Source of the DNA: Tindallia magadiensis
GTDB lineage: Bacteria; Bacillota; Clostridia; Peptostreptococcales; Tindalliaceae
Assembly (NCBI RefSeq): GCF_900113635.1
Contig: NZ_FOQA01000005.1
Coordinates: 170,814 to 234,813, forward strand
DNA length: 64,000 bases
Reading direction: 5' to 3'
Shown here: positions 26,752 through 36,836 of the stretch, piece by piece
How positions within the stretch are numbered: position 1 is the stretch's first letter
How the letters are laid out: each line of letters begins with the position of its first letter
Made by a program: the position numbers and the translations under genes
Notes under the pieces: generated by a model
The model's input: only the letters and a program-made list of their open reading frames with translations
The model's database searches: none
Told to the model about the DNA's origin: nothing

Positions 26752-27924
26752 TTATATCCTGCTAACGCCCGTATTTTTTGCGGCTTGAGCCACGGCTTCA
26801 GCCACTTCCTTCACCACCCGTGAATCAAAAGCATCCGGAATGACATACTCTGGTTTTCTTTCTTCATCCGTAATAATGTTGGCGATGGCTTTTGCAGAGG
26901 CGATTTTCATTTCCTCATTAATATCGGAAGCCCTTACATCCAGTGCACCTCTAAAAATCCCTGGAAAAGCTAGTACATTATTGATCTGATTCGGAAAATC
27001 CGATCTTCCGGTTCCTATAATTACCGCCCCACCAGCTTTGGCTTCCTCCGGCATAATTTCCGGAATCGGATTTGCCATAGCAAAGACAATGGCATCTTTG
27101 TTCATCTCTTCGATCATTTCTTTCGTAACCATATCCGGTCCGGAAACCCCAATGTAGACATCCGTTCCCTTAAAGGCTTCTTTCAAGCCACCCTGCCGCT
27201 TTTCTTTATTGGTGATCTTAGCCATTTCTGCCACGTAAGGGTTTTTATGTTTCTGTCCTTCACAAATAATTCCTTCCCGATTCAGCAGGAAAATATCCTT
27301 TACTCCTATATGATGGAGTAACTTAGCGATGGCTATTCCAGCTGCTCCGGCTCCTGTGATAACAAATCGACAGTCTTTGAACTCCTTCTTCACCAGTTTC
27401 AGAGCGTTAATGGTTCCTGCCAGAGTCACCACGGCAGTACCATGCTGATCATCATGAAAAACGGGAATGTTCAGGCTTTTTTTCAGTTTTTCTTCAATTT
27501 CAAAGCAGCGGGGTGCTGAAATATCTTCCAGGTTGATGCCTCCATAAACCGGTGCTATGTATTCAACCGTTTTAACAATTTCTTCCGGATCTTGAGTATC
27601 CAGGCATATGGGAAAAGCATCCACATTGGCAAACTCCTTAAAAAGAATGGCTTTTCCTTCCATCACCGGTAAACCAGCTTCCGGTCCGATATCTCCCAGT
27701 CCCAGGACAGCACTGCCATCACTTACCACCGCCACCATGTTACCTTTAGAAGTATACTTATAAACCAATTCTTTTTCTTCATGAATTTTTCGACAGGGTT
27801 CAGCCACACCAGGGGTATAGGCAAGGCTTAAGTCTTCTCTGGTTGCCACTTTCACTTTGGATACCACTTCGATTTTTCCCTGGTACTTTTCATGCAGTTT
27901 CAAGCTTTTTTCATTTGTGTTCAT
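26752..27924 (-). CDS. NAD(P)-dependent malic enzyme
   Basis: Oxidative decarboxylation of malate to pyruvate. The 390 residues have the short bacterial malic-enzyme architecture: [11 protein letters not shown] with the catalytic Tyr region, [34 protein letters not shown] and [15 protein letters not shown] metal and substrate motifs, then a Rossmann segment [17 protein letters not shown] start at the ATG behind AAAGGAGAT; 27 upstream codons are open but lack a ribosome site. It lies next to the tricarboxylate genes and could take the C4 products onward to pyruvate, but it has its own gap and terminator upstream. Confidence 0.93.
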   Translation of the reverse strand: MNTNEKSLKLHEKYQGKIEVVSKVKVATREDLSLAYTPGVAEPCRKIHEEKELVYKYTSKGNMVAVVSDGSAVLGLGDIGPEAGLPVMEGKAILFKEFANVDAFPICLDTQDPEEIVKTVEYIAPVYGGINLEDISAPRCFEIEEKLKKSLNIPVFHDDQHGTAVVTLAGTINALKLVKKEFKDCRFVITGAGAAGIAIAKLLHHIGVKDIFLLNREGIICEGQKHKNPYVAEMAKITNKEKRQGGLKEAFKGTDVYIGVSGPDMVTKEMIEEMNKDAIVFAMANPIPEIMPEEAKAGGAVIIGTGRSDFPNQINNVLAFPGIFRGALDVRASDINEEMKIASAKAIANIITDEERKPEYVIPDAFDSRVVKEVAEAVAQAAKNTGVSRI

Positions 27925-28083
27925 CCTAGCATCTCCTTTATTGGTGTTGTTTTGCAGGTCCTGTAAAGCTAGTTTAATACCTCTTAATAGCTGGGAAAAT
28001 ATCAACGTTAACCGTCATTATATCATAAATTTACTATCCAATATAATCATCAACCTAAAGCTCACCATCCTTTTTATAAACAA

Positions 28084-28112
28084 AAAAGACCGGCAAACTC
28101 TCCAGTCTTTTT
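28084..28112 (-). terminator. Terminator after the AbrB-family membrane gene
   Basis: On the minus strand AAGACTGG pairs with CCGGTCTT and is followed by a T-run. It closes the long tricarboxylate gene array and separates it from malic enzyme. Confidence 0.8.
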
Positions 28113-28153
28113 CCATAGGCTCCTGTCTATTGTTCTGCCCTGTTTTTATTTGC

Positions 28154-29254
28154 CTACAAACTCATTAAATACATCACTAATATCGGAAGGATTACCACTT
28201 TAACCGTCATAAGCCTTACCATATGCAGCAAACTTACTTCCAGCGGATGATCCGCATGTTCATACGCAAGAATTGTCATCGGTGTCACACCTGCAGGTGC
28301 TACAGAAATAATGCAGGAGTACTGGTCCCACTTTGTCAGTTTCATTAAAACAAGGTATAGTCCAAAGCTGGTCAAAAACATTAGTACAGTGAAGGCAATC
28401 ATGGGAAGGAAAACAGATTTTAGATCAAGCCAGGAAGCCTGGGATACATTAAGTCCTAAAGTGCTTCCAACCCCTAGTTGCATAAAGGTTCTGATGTTTT
28501 CATGAGGTTTACCCATCCTTGATCCTGCTAGGGACATTACCATAACAGCTAGAAAGGAACCCATTAACGCCCCTGCTGGAATAGAAAGAATGACTCCTAC
28601 CATGGCTCCCGCCATTCCTATAAGAAATGTTTTCACCTGCAAAAAGACAGTTTCTCTATTTCCATTGCTTTTCTTTCTATCTCTGTTTATACCCAACAAT
28701 TTCTTCCATCTCATTAATACCAAGGTATGGTATGGATTTTTAGCGGAATTCTTAGCTTTCTTGTCCAGCACTCTAATAATTACTGGAAATAATAACAATG
28801 TGAGTAGAAATCTGGTAAGCTGAAACATGCTAACCATTCCCACTTCTGCTTCAACTTCCATGGCCAGCATTGCTGATTCTGCCAGGCCTGAGGGTGCAGT
28901 GCTCAAAAAAGCTGTAGCTGGATCAATGTTAAAATAATAAATAAGGACACTTCCTAATCCAAAGGTAATTACCAGCGTCCACAAAATGATAAGTACGGAT
29001 GGAATCAAGAGCTTCTTCATATTTCCGAGAACTTTCCGATCAATTCCAAAACCAATGAAAGTACCTAATATCACTTGAAGTCCCCGAGTAACCACTGGTG
29101 CTACTGGTTCTAACGGAAATCCCAAGGCAATAGCTACCATTACCATAAAAAAAGGGCCCAAAAGTGCAGGTGTCGGTAACCCTAAAATGTAAAACAGTAA
29201 ATAGCCAGTTATTCCGATAGTGATTAAGAATAGCATTCCACTTAGTTCCATCGT
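28154..29254 (-). CDS. AbrB-family (PF05145) membrane protein, putative transporter
   Basis: About 366 residues with nine to ten hydrophobic segments arranged as two similar halves. Each half has the family pattern of a small-residue-rich membrane helix (LGTFIGFGIDR in the first, LGVGSTLGLNVSQ in the second) and APSGLAE / APAGVTP repeats. The family is often annotated as AbrB duplication or ammonia-monooxygenase-like and is poorly characterised. Location downstream of citF suggests an export or uptake role in tricarboxylate use. I place the start at the ATG with AAGGAG ten bases upstream; a GTG 45 bases earlier is the longer option. Confidence 0.8.
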   Translation of the reverse strand, partial: TMELSGMLFLITIGITGYLLFYILGLPTPALLGPFFMVMVAIALGFPLEPVAPVVTRGLQVILGTFIGFGIDRKVLGNMKKLLIPSVLIILWTLVITFGLGSVLIYYFNIDPATAFLSTAPSGLAESAMLAMEVEAEVGMVSMFQLTRFLLTLLLFPVIIRVLDKKAKNSAKNPYHTLVLMRWKKLLGINRDRKKSNGNRETVFLQVKTFLIGMAGAMVGVILSIPAGALMGSFLAVMVMSLAGSRMGKPHENIRTFMQLGVGSTLGLNVSQASWLDLKSVFLPMIAFTVLMFLTSFGLYLVLMKLTKWDQYSCIISVAPAGVTPMTILAYEHADHPLEVSLLHMVRLMTVKVVILPILVMYLMSL

Positions 29255-29395
29255 ATTTCTACTCCTTATGGTCATCTGTTTTCCATAATCTACTGGCACA
29301 GCCTCCGTTGAAATCCTGCAATAGTAAGGCAGTGGTGGTCAAAAGGCCTCTAGATCTTCCTTGCGATATATACCCTTCTGACCACTCTCCACTCT

Positions 29396-30952
29396 TTACG
29401 TAGTTACTTTTTTGATGGTGTCAATAATCGTACCATCTCGATACTCTACCAGCCCTACAATATCTTCGGTTACCATTGGTTTTTGAGGTTTTCCTGTTAT
29501 CTTCTCCGCCATTTCTTTCAAATCATGAATTTCCAGGACAGCTAATCCATGGTCTTGGAACCGCTCCTTTAAATCTTTTCGAGCTGGATTTACAGCCACA
29601 CCATATTCTGTTACTAAAACATCGATGGATTCGCCCGGTGTAACCACAGTGGTTACTTCATCCAGCACAATAGGTATTCTTCCCCGAAACAACGGAGCTA
29701 CTACTACGGAAAGCTTAGATCCAGCGGCTGTATCGCAGTGCCCTCCAGAAGCTCCCATCATAATGCCATTGGATCCTGTAATAACGTTCACATTAAAGTT
29801 TACATCAATCTCTGTTGCGCTTAGGATCATAATATCCAGGTTGTGAGCTACACAGCCCTTGTTATGAGGGTTTGCATAATAAGAAGCAGACATTTCTAAG
29901 TGATGAGGGTTGTTTCGGATGGATTCAATGGCTTTTAAGTCGAAGCACTGAACATCTAAAAGGCAATTAAACAGTCCTTCTTCCAGCATATCTACCAAAT
30001 AACCATTGATACCGCCTGAAGCAAAGCTCCCCTTTATAGAATGCTCTCTCATATATTGACGCAGAAAATGAGCCACCGCTAAAGAGGAACCACCCGTACC
30101 TGCCTGGAAGGAAAACCCTTCTTTAACTAGTTCCGAAGCTAGAATTGTCTGACAAGCTTTTTCAGCAATGAGCAGTTCTAAGGGATTCCGTGTAATTCGT
30201 GTGGCGCCGGAAACAATTCCCTTCGGATCTCCGATGCCATCGGTTACTACTACATAGTCCACCTGTGTTTGTGGAATGCTGACAGGATGGACTGGGTGAG
30301 ATACCAAATGATCTGTCACTACGATGGTTTTCTGGGCAAAAGCGGCATCAGCCATAGCATAGCCTAAGGATCCACATGCGTTAGGTCCTTCCACTCCATT
30401 GACATTTCCGTGTTGATCAGAAGCAGGCGCTCCAATGATGGCAATGTCAATTTTTGAATCACCTGATTCGATAGACCTGGACCGTCCGCCATGAGATCGA
30501 ATAATCACCGGTGTTGGTAAGATCCCTTCGGCTGAAATCTGACGAGCCAATTCTCCCCGAAGACCGCTGGTTCGAATACCCGTAATAACACCTTTTCGAA
30601 TATGTGCAATCAGATGGTCATGGATACTTTGCATAGAACTGGGTGAAATGGTAATATCTCTGATACCCATCTCAGCCACCTGATCCATGACCATGTTCAT
30701 CAAATGATCTCCATTTCTAAAATGATGATGAAATGATAAAACCATGCCGTCAGTTAACCCTGATTTTTCTAAGGCTTCTCTAATAGATTGTACCAGTTTT
30801 ATATCTCCTGGACGATGGCTTGAAGCCGGTAATGAAGCATTTGTCTTTTGGGTTGTATGAGCAAAAGCACCAGCAAAGGGTTTTAATTCTCCGATTCCAT
30901 CGATATAGGATGGTACTTCTCTCCCAATTGAATTTTTTATTAAAGGATGCAT
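29396..30952 (-). CDS. citF: Citrate lyase alpha subunit (citrate:acetyl-ACP transferase)
   Basis: Transfers the acyl-carrier-protein thioester from acetate to citrate, forming citryl-ACP. About 518 residues, complete, with N-terminal IGREVPSYIDG, the DGMVLSFHHHFRNGD segment, QHGNVNG and GASGGHCDTAAG, all typical of CitF. The ATG is preferred over a GTG nine bases upstream because of AGAGGTG spacing. It follows citE directly and is the last lyase gene. Confidence 0.96.
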   Translation of the reverse strand: MHPLIKNSIGREVPSYIDGIGELKPFAGAFAHTTQKTNASLPASSHRPGDIKLVQSIREALEKSGLTDGMVLSFHHHFRNGDHLMNMVMDQVAEMGIRDITISPSSMQSIHDHLIAHIRKGVITGIRTSGLRGELARQISAEGILPTPVIIRSHGGRSRSIESGDSKIDIAIIGAPASDQHGNVNGVEGPNACGSLGYAMADAAFAQKTIVVTDHLVSHPVHPVSIPQTQVDYVVVTDGIGDPKGIVSGATRITRNPLELLIAEKACQTILASELVKEGFSFQAGTGGSSLAVAHFLRQYMREHSIKGSFASGGINGYLVDMLEEGLFNCLLDVQCFDLKAIESIRNNPHHLEMSASYYANPHNKGCVAHNLDIMILSATEIDVNFNVNVITGSNGIMMGASGGHCDTAAGSKLSVVVAPLFRGRIPIVLDEVTTVVTPGESIDVLVTEYGVAVNPARKDLKERFQDHGLAVLEIHDLKEMAEKITGKPQKPMVTEDIVGLVEYRDGTIIDTIKKVTT

Positions 30953-30953
30953 C

Positions 30954-31841
30954 TTAGTCACCTCTTCCTTCCATACCGCTGGCCATTGCCAGTTCCATAA
31001 TTCTTTTCGCCCTGATCAGAACTGGTTCGTCTACCATTTTTCCATCTACTACAATAACACCAGCGCCTCGTTCTTCTGCTTCTTCCATTGCATCAATGAT
31101 TTTCTTAGCTTGGTGGACTTCTTCCCTGCCAGGAGAGAAAATTTTATGAACTAAATTGATCTGACTTGGATGAATCAGTGATTTCCCACAAAAGCCCAGC
31201 TGTTTCGCCATTTTTAATTCTTTTTCAAATGCTTCCGGATCTTCTAAATCTGCAAAAACCGTATCGATGGCATCAATCCCCGCTGCCATCGCCGCCATAA
31301 CCACATGTGAGCGAGCCCAGTAAAGTTCTTCTCCTGTTTTGCTTCGTTCTGTAGCCATACTCCGGGTAAAGTCTTCTGCACCAAAGGAGATTCCTACCAA
31401 TCGATCACTGGAACGGGCAATTGCCGGTGCATTAAGCACTCCTTTTGCCGTTTCGATGGCACCAAGTATTTTCAAACTTCTTGACTCTAATCCTATCTCT
31501 TTTTCCAGTTCTGTCAACAATATGTCCATTCGTTCAATATCTTCCGGCGATTCTGTCATAGGCAACCGATAATTCTTCAGCCCAGCATGTGCCAAAGCTC
31601 TCACATCATCTTCTCCATAAGGTGTATAAAGAGGGTTGGTTCGTGCAAATATCTCGCATTTTCCAAAGTCGATTGACTTAATGGCCTCTACCAGCAGATC
31701 TCTTGCACTATCTTTCTCCCTAACCGGTATCGCATCTTCAAGATCGAAAATAATGCAGTCAGGAGAAAAAACAGGGGCTTGAAATATCATTCCTGGATTG
31801 TTAGCCGGAACAAACAGCATGGATCTTCTAAGTTTTTTCAC
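30954..31841 (-). CDS. citE: Citrate lyase beta subunit (citryl-ACP lyase)
   Basis: Cleaves citryl-ACP to oxaloacetate and acetyl-ACP. The 295 residues start KKLRRSMLFVPANNPGM and include CIIFDLEDAIP (metal-binding acidic residues), FARTNPL (arginine contact), LGAIETAKGV and GISFGAEDFTRSM, as in the CitE TIM barrel. GTG start, overlapping the citD stop (GTGA) with a strong GGAGG upstream. Confidence 0.96.
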   Translation of the reverse strand: MKKLRRSMLFVPANNPGMIFQAPVFSPDCIIFDLEDAIPVREKDSARDLLVEAIKSIDFGKCEIFARTNPLYTPYGEDDVRALAHAGLKNYRLPMTESPEDIERMDILLTELEKEIGLESRSLKILGAIETAKGVLNAPAIARSSDRLVGISFGAEDFTRSMATERSKTGEELYWARSHVVMAAMAAGIDAIDTVFADLEDPEAFEKELKMAKQLGFCGKSLIHPSQINLVHKIFSPGREEVHQAKKIIDAMEEAEERGAGVIVVDGKMVDEPVLIRAKRIMELAMASGMEGRGD

Positions 31842-32116
31842 GAAACCTCCCTCCTTTGTGCCCGATTTACGGCTGTAATAATTCTCGCACGAATTGCATA
31901 GTCTAAAGCACCTTTATCTACAATTTTAACCAAGCCATGCTTCACACCAAGTTCTTCCAAGGTCATTCTTGCTGTTTTTTCAATTAATTCTCCAAACTGA
32001 TGAATAACATTGCTTTCAAGGTCTATATTCAGGGGGCCTTCTGTCCGGAGTTCTACGGTGACCATTACATCATTTGACTCAAGCGTACCGGCAATTCCCG
32101 TTGTGATCTTATCCAT
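31838..32116 (-). CDS. citD: Citrate lyase gamma subunit (acyl carrier protein)
   Basis: The 92-residue ACP carries the 2'-(5''-phosphoribosyl)-3'-dephospho-CoA prosthetic group on a serine near the N-terminus (GIAGTLESNDVMV). The sequence continues ELRTEGPLNIDLES and ends RIITAVNRAQRR, the family pattern. The group is made and attached by CitG and CitX, both encoded further right in the window. Confidence 0.96.
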   Translation of the reverse strand: MDKITTGIAGTLESNDVMVTVELRTEGPLNIDLESNVIHQFGELIEKTARMTLEELGVKHGLVKIVDKGALDYAIRARIITAVNRAQRREVS

Positions 32117-32152
32117 GCTATTCCTCCTCTCACAAAGTAAAAATCTATCTTT

Positions 32153-32172
32153 AATGATTAATAATGATTAAT
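32153..32172. repeat. Ten-base tandem direct repeat before citD
   Basis: AATGATTAAT occurs twice in immediate succession in the 153-bp gap between the hydratase gene and citD. It may be a regulator half-site pair or just A/T-rich sequence; no second occurrence was noticed elsewhere. Confidence 0.4.
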
Positions 32173-32269
32173 GCCTCTACCATTCTAATCCTATTATTTG
32201 GCATCGCTTCATCTCTTAATTAAATGTGCGAATGTATTTATTCACCATGGTATCGGTAAGGATTCCTTA

Positions 32270-34564
32270 TTACTGGTTTCTATAGTAATTAATAAGGCAT
32301 CCTGCAACAATAATTTCTTTCTCCTCCTTCGATAAATCGCCTAAGCTTACTTTAAATGGCTTAACCTTCTCTCCAATCACATAAGCCTGAATCTCCGGGA
32401 TCCCATCAAGTACCGCTTTTCTGATTCCTGGAATGTATAGATAGTCTCCCTTATCAAAGGGAGGCTCTTCTTTTACTTCAAAGGGTAAAATTCCCCAGTT
32501 AATTAAATTTGAACGATACCGCTTTGTTGCGTATTCCTTGGCAAAATTTGCCCAAGTGCCTAGTACCTTTTGGCATGACGCCGCTTGTTCTCGAGCCGAA
32601 CCATCTCCGGGACTAATGGCAAACACAGAGCTTCCTATGCCCATAGAGGATAATTTTTCCCCTTTGTCCGTATCTATTTTGCTTATTTTATCATAAATTA
32701 TTTTCAAATCCTGATTGCCATCCCTTGGGTCTTCTCCTTTTTCTCTCTTAAGTTCAAGTTGATGAATCTCTTTTGCTTTGGACACATACTCCGGATCTTT
32801 TCTGCTCAGAGTAAACTCAGCCAGTTTTATTGGGTTCGAACGGTAAGAGGAAGTCTCGCCGGATGGTATTAATTCATCTGTGGTTGTAACCGGATCTTTA
32901 ATATAGCTTACCACTTTCAATAATATGTCCTCTGTCAATGCTGGCATTTCAGGCCAATTTTTAATATTGGGGCCAAAGATCAGTTCTGTCTCTTCCTTGG
33001 CTTTTCCAATGCCGTTGTATACTCGTTTATCGTAAATACTTTTATCAAAATAGTAGATTGGCTTTGAGTATTCTACGTCTATATCCGTCGCTGCTGTTAG
33101 TTTTCCTTCGTTAATGGCCGTTGCTGCAATAGATCGTGCATCCATTAAGGCAACATAGGATATCTGTCCATCACTTGGTTTTGATCCTTCCCTATTAGGG
33201 AAATTTCGGGTGGTATGCCTTATGGATAGTTCATTATTGGCCGGGGTATCTCCTGCACCAAAGCAAGGTCCACAAAATGCTTCACGAACCAATGCTCCGG
33301 CACTCATGATTTTGGCGATGGCACCGTTTTTCACCAATTCCATATAAGCTGGCTGGCTTCCCGGATAGACACTCATTGAAAAAGTCGAATTACCAATAGA
33401 CTTTCCATCCATAATGTCCGCCACTTCCATAATATTATCAAAGGTACCTCCGGAACAACCGGCCACAATTCCCTGGTCAACGTAAATATCTTTGCCTCGC
33501 CGTTTTGATTTAAGATCTATTTTCAGCTTCGAGCTGTCAAAAAGTTCCAGCCCTTCCTTTTCTACCTTATTTAGAATATCTGCCGCATTCTCACGAAGTT
33601 CTCGGATGGTGTAGGTATTGCTTGGGTGAAAGGGCAGAGCAATCATTGGTTCAATCTTATCAAGATCTACATAAACCAATCCGTCGTAATAGGCCACTGG
33701 ACCCGGCTCCATTTTTTTGTAATCTTCCAGACGCCCATGGATCATCAGATAGTCTTTAACCTGATCATCCGTGCACCATATGGAGCTCCAGCAGGTTGTT
33801 TCTGTCGTCATAACATCGATTCCATTTCGATATTCCACGGGAAGATTTTGGATTCCCGGTCCAACAAACTCCATCACTTTGTTTTTAACATAACCATCGG
33901 CATAAACGGCACCTATAATGGATAGAGCAACGTCTTGTGGTCCAACGCCTGGTCTTGGCTTTCCGGATAAATACACGGCTATAACACCGGGATAAGCAAT
34001 ATCGTAGGTTTTTCCAACCAACTGCTTCGCCAGTTCGCCTCCGCCCTCACCAACAGCTAAAGTACCAAGGGCTCCATAACGAGTGTGGCTGTCAGAACCC
34101 AGAATCATTTTTCCACAACCAGCCATCATTTCACGATTATACGAATGAATGACGCCTAAGTTAGTGGGAAGGTAAACGCCTCCGTATTTTTGGGCTGCCG
34201 ACAAAGCAAATTTATGATCATCTTCATTAATGGTGCCTCCAACGGCACATAATGAATTGTGGCAGTTCGTTAAGATATATGGGAGAGGGAAGTTTTTCAT
34301 ACCACTTGCCCGTGCTGTCTGGATAATTCCAACATAAGTAATGTCATGAGAGGTCATGGAATCGAATTTTAGCTTCAAACTGGTCATGTCTTCCGAGGTA
34401 TTATGTGTTTCAAGGACATTATAGGTGATTGTCTCTCTTCTGGCTATTGCTTCCGCCACTTCATCACCAGTCAATTGCTGAAGTTTTTGAGATACGCTTC
34501 CATCCTTTTCTACTATCTCTGTACCGTTTACCAGGTAAACTCCGTTGCTATACTTCTTAACCAT
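32270..34564 (-). CDS. Aconitase-family hydratase (YbhJ-like)
   Basis: The 764-residue iron-sulfur hydro-lyase is longer than and distinct from the other aconitase here. Its family motifs are SDSHTRYGALGTLAVGEGG, VAGCSGGTFDNI (first cluster Cys), CGPCFGAGD (CxxC) and a swivelling domain with GDGSAREQAA. Canonical aconitases read SSREHAA at that last site, so the active-site surroundings differ. It resembles E. coli YbhJ, whose substrate is not established. Lying between the TctCBA transporter and citDEF, it probably hydrates or isomerises the imported tricarboxylate or a relative of it. GAGGAGG site before the ATG. Confidence 0.85.
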   Translation of the reverse strand: MVKKYSNGVYLVNGTEIVEKDGSVSQKLQQLTGDEVAEAIARRETITYNVLETHNTSEDMTSLKLKFDSMTSHDITYVGIIQTARASGMKNFPLPYILTNCHNSLCAVGGTINEDDHKFALSAAQKYGGVYLPTNLGVIHSYNREMMAGCGKMILGSDSHTRYGALGTLAVGEGGGELAKQLVGKTYDIAYPGVIAVYLSGKPRPGVGPQDVALSIIGAVYADGYVKNKVMEFVGPGIQNLPVEYRNGIDVMTTETTCWSSIWCTDDQVKDYLMIHGRLEDYKKMEPGPVAYYDGLVYVDLDKIEPMIALPFHPSNTYTIRELRENAADILNKVEKEGLELFDSSKLKIDLKSKRRGKDIYVDQGIVAGCSGGTFDNIMEVADIMDGKSIGNSTFSMSVYPGSQPAYMELVKNGAIAKIMSAGALVREAFCGPCFGAGDTPANNELSIRHTTRNFPNREGSKPSDGQISYVALMDARSIAATAINEGKLTAATDIDVEYSKPIYYFDKSIYDKRVYNGIGKAKEETELIFGPNIKNWPEMPALTEDILLKVVSYIKDPVTTTDELIPSGETSSYRSNPIKLAEFTLSRKDPEYVSKAKEIHQLELKREKGEDPRDGNQDLKIIYDKISKIDTDKGEKLSSMGIGSSVFAISPGDGSAREQAASCQKVLGTWANFAKEYATKRYRSNLINWGILPFEVKEEPPFDKGDYLYIPGIRKAVLDGIPEIQAYVIGEKVKPFKVSLGDLSKEEKEIIVAGCLINYYRNQ

Positions 34565-34643
34565 TTTAGCTCCTCCTCTATGACGATCTCAAAACTCTGG
34601 AACAGACTTCACGACACTGTTTTATCTAACCCATACAGAAATA

Positions 34644-36158
34644 TTAAGCTCCTTTTTCAAAACTTTGATTTTTTGCTTCTCTTATTTTTTTCATTACCAA
34701 AGGTGCTATCGAAAGAATCACAATACTAATCAGTAAAGCTAAACTTATGGGTCGGGTGAAAAACACAGTATAGTCTCCACCATAACGAATTGCCGTTCTG
34801 ATAAAGTGAGCATCTGCCATAGGACCAAGGACAATGCCCAGTACTACAGCAATCGCCGGATAATCGTATTTTTTCATAATCCATCCTAAAAAGCCAAATA
34901 CGAACATAATACGTGCATCGAACATGCTGTTGGATAAGGCAAAAGAACCTACAATACACAGAATGGCGATGGATGGTGTTAATATTTTTGTTGATACGTT
35001 CAATACTCCTGTTAATGTATAGGAAAAGAAGATTCCACCGATATACATCACAATCTGACTTAAAAACAAGGCAATGATAATGGCATATACAAATTCCATC
35101 TGATTCATAAATAATCTTGGACCTGGTTGAAGCCCATGGAGCATTAAAGCACCCAGCATCATTGCTGTTGTTCCACCACCAGGGATTCCCAAGGCCAACA
35201 TGGTAATCATAGCACCACCGGTAGAAGCGTTGTTGGATGACTCTGCTGCAATAACTCCATCCGGATTTCCTTTTCCAAAGCTATCTGGTTCTTTAGAGGA
35301 TAACTTTGCCTGGTTATAACTTATGAAACTGGCAATGGTTGCACCTGCTGCTGGTACAGCTCCAATAAAAGTACCAATTCCACTTGAACGAAGCAGGTTA
35401 ATCGGTGATTTCAGGCATTTCACAGTACCAAGGAGCATCTCTTTATAGCTTCTCTCAACCTTCTCAGAACCACTGGTGACATATTCCTTATTAATCATGC
35501 TATATAGTTCTGTAAATGCTAAAAACCCTATAATAGCAGGCATTTGAGAGACTCCATCCAGCAGATTGGTAAAACCAAAGGTAGCTCTAACCGCTCCTGT
35601 TGGCGAAATTCCTACGGCGGATATTAACACGCCAAAAAGACCGGCTAAAATGGCTTTTGCAAAACTTCCTTGTTTCATACTGGCAATAATGGTTAAGCCT
35701 AAAACGGCTAACAAAAACATTTCTGGTGCTCCAAAGCGAATAGCAAATCCTGCGATTGGATACATAGCTACTAAAAGCAGTGCGTAGCTTATGACGCCTC
35801 CCACTACTGATGAGCCAATGGCAAGACCCAAGGCTTCGCTGGATTTTCCCTGTTTTGTCATTTCATATCCATCAAAGGCCGTGGCTACTGCTCCAGGTGT
35901 TCCGGGGGCATTTAACAGAATAGCTGCAATAGAACCTCCATAGGTTGAACCGGCATAGTTAGATGCCAGAAAAACCATTGCTGTTAAAGCATCCATTGTA
36001 TAGGTTACTGGCAAAAGAATTGCAATAGCCATCGCTGACGAAAAACCTGGAATAGCTCCAGCAATTATTCCAAAAAAAACTCCAAAAGTTATAATCATAG
36101 CAATTTCAAAGCTCATAAGCTGGGATGCCCCACCTAAAAAAGCTGACCATTCAATCAT
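34644..36158 (-). CDS. tctA: Tripartite tricarboxylate transporter large membrane subunit
   Basis: The 504-residue multi-spanning subunit carries out sodium- or proton-driven uptake with TctB and the binding protein TctC. It has the TctA signatures IAGAIPGFSSAMAIAILLPVTY near the start, YAGSTYGGSIAAILLNAPGTPGAVATAFDGYEM, and the second-half repeat IGAVPAAGATIASFISY and NNASTGGAMITMLALGIPGG. About 11 membrane helices. Strong AAGGAGG. Gene order C-B-A followed by catabolic enzymes suggests substrate-specific import. Confidence 0.95.
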   Translation of the reverse strand: MIEWSAFLGGASQLMSFEIAMIITFGVFFGIIAGAIPGFSSAMAIAILLPVTYTMDALTAMVFLASNYAGSTYGGSIAAILLNAPGTPGAVATAFDGYEMTKQGKSSEALGLAIGSSVVGGVISYALLLVAMYPIAGFAIRFGAPEMFLLAVLGLTIIASMKQGSFAKAILAGLFGVLISAVGISPTGAVRATFGFTNLLDGVSQMPAIIGFLAFTELYSMINKEYVTSGSEKVERSYKEMLLGTVKCLKSPINLLRSSGIGTFIGAVPAAGATIASFISYNQAKLSSKEPDSFGKGNPDGVIAAESSNNASTGGAMITMLALGIPGGGTTAMMLGALMLHGLQPGPRLFMNQMEFVYAIIIALFLSQIVMYIGGIFFSYTLTGVLNVSTKILTPSIAILCIVGSFALSNSMFDARIMFVFGFLGWIMKKYDYPAIAVVLGIVLGPMADAHFIRTAIRYGGDYTVFFTRPISLALLISIVILSIAPLVMKKIREAKNQSFEKGA

Positions 36159-36201
36159 GCTCTAAAACCTCCTTAAATTTCAGTTTCTTCATAGCGATTG
36201 T

Positions 36202-36702
36202 TTACATGATGCCACTTAAAATTCCCTTTGGCAGAGGCACCCGTAACCACATCTGGAAAAGCAGGAACAGAAACAGGATGAGCCCGACAGGCACGCCGGC
36301 TAATAGCTTATAGTTCCTTATCCCTAACAGATACATCATAATGATTAAATATGCCCCAAAGGTAATCACATATCCCAGTGTCATAATGACGCTTACAGCG
36401 ATGGTTGTCATCACCACAAAGATGATAATATTTTTATTTTCTTTTTTTTGTATCAGCTCTTTGAAATTAATCTTGCTTTTAAGTTCCGTTTTTTCTTCAC
36501 TGGTAATTTTAATTTCCCTGATGATCATATACAGCGATAGGCCTACGACACCTGCGAGAACAAATCGAACTAACAGCATAGAATCCGTGCCCATTAATCT
36601 CATGACTTCACGCAGATACATAAAAGAAAAAATCAACATAATGCCAGGAAGAATCAGTTCTCCTTTGGACTTAATATAGATATAGTACTTCCCTATTTTC
36701 AT
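36202..36702 (-). CDS. tctB: Tripartite tricarboxylate transporter small membrane subunit
   Basis: A 166-residue protein with four predicted membrane helices (about 17-30, 42-60, 92-108, 116-160) and little other conservation, as usual for TctB. Identity rests mainly on size, topology and its place between TctC and TctA. AAAGGAGG precedes the ATG. Confidence 0.87.
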   Translation of the reverse strand: MKIGKYYIYIKSKGELILPGIMLIFSFMYLREVMRLMGTDSMLLVRFVLAGVVGLSLYMIIREIKITSEEKTELKSKINFKELIQKKENKNIIIFVVMTTIAVSVIMTLGYVITFGAYLIIMMYLLGIRNYKLLAGVPVGLILFLFLLFQMWLRVPLPKGILSGIM

Positions 36703-36731
36703 ATGTGCCTCCTTTTTCCCGGTAAACTGTC

Positions 36732-36790
36732 GAAGAACGTCACCAGCACAATTTTCGACTTCTAATTGTTTTTCTATGGTGACGTTCTTC
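36732..36790 (-). terminator. Intercistronic stem-loop between tctC and tctB
   Basis: GAAGAACGTCACCA and its exact complement (14 pairs) enclose a 31-base loop that itself contains ACAATT/AATTGT. The structure lies between the binding-protein gene and the membrane-subunit genes. There is no strong T-run, so partial termination or 3'-end protection of a tctC transcript is more likely than full termination. This would favour more binding protein than transporter. Confidence 0.65.
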
Positions 36791-36836
36791 TTTCTACAAA
36801 GGGGGATTATTTATTCAACCATTTCTTATTGTTTTT

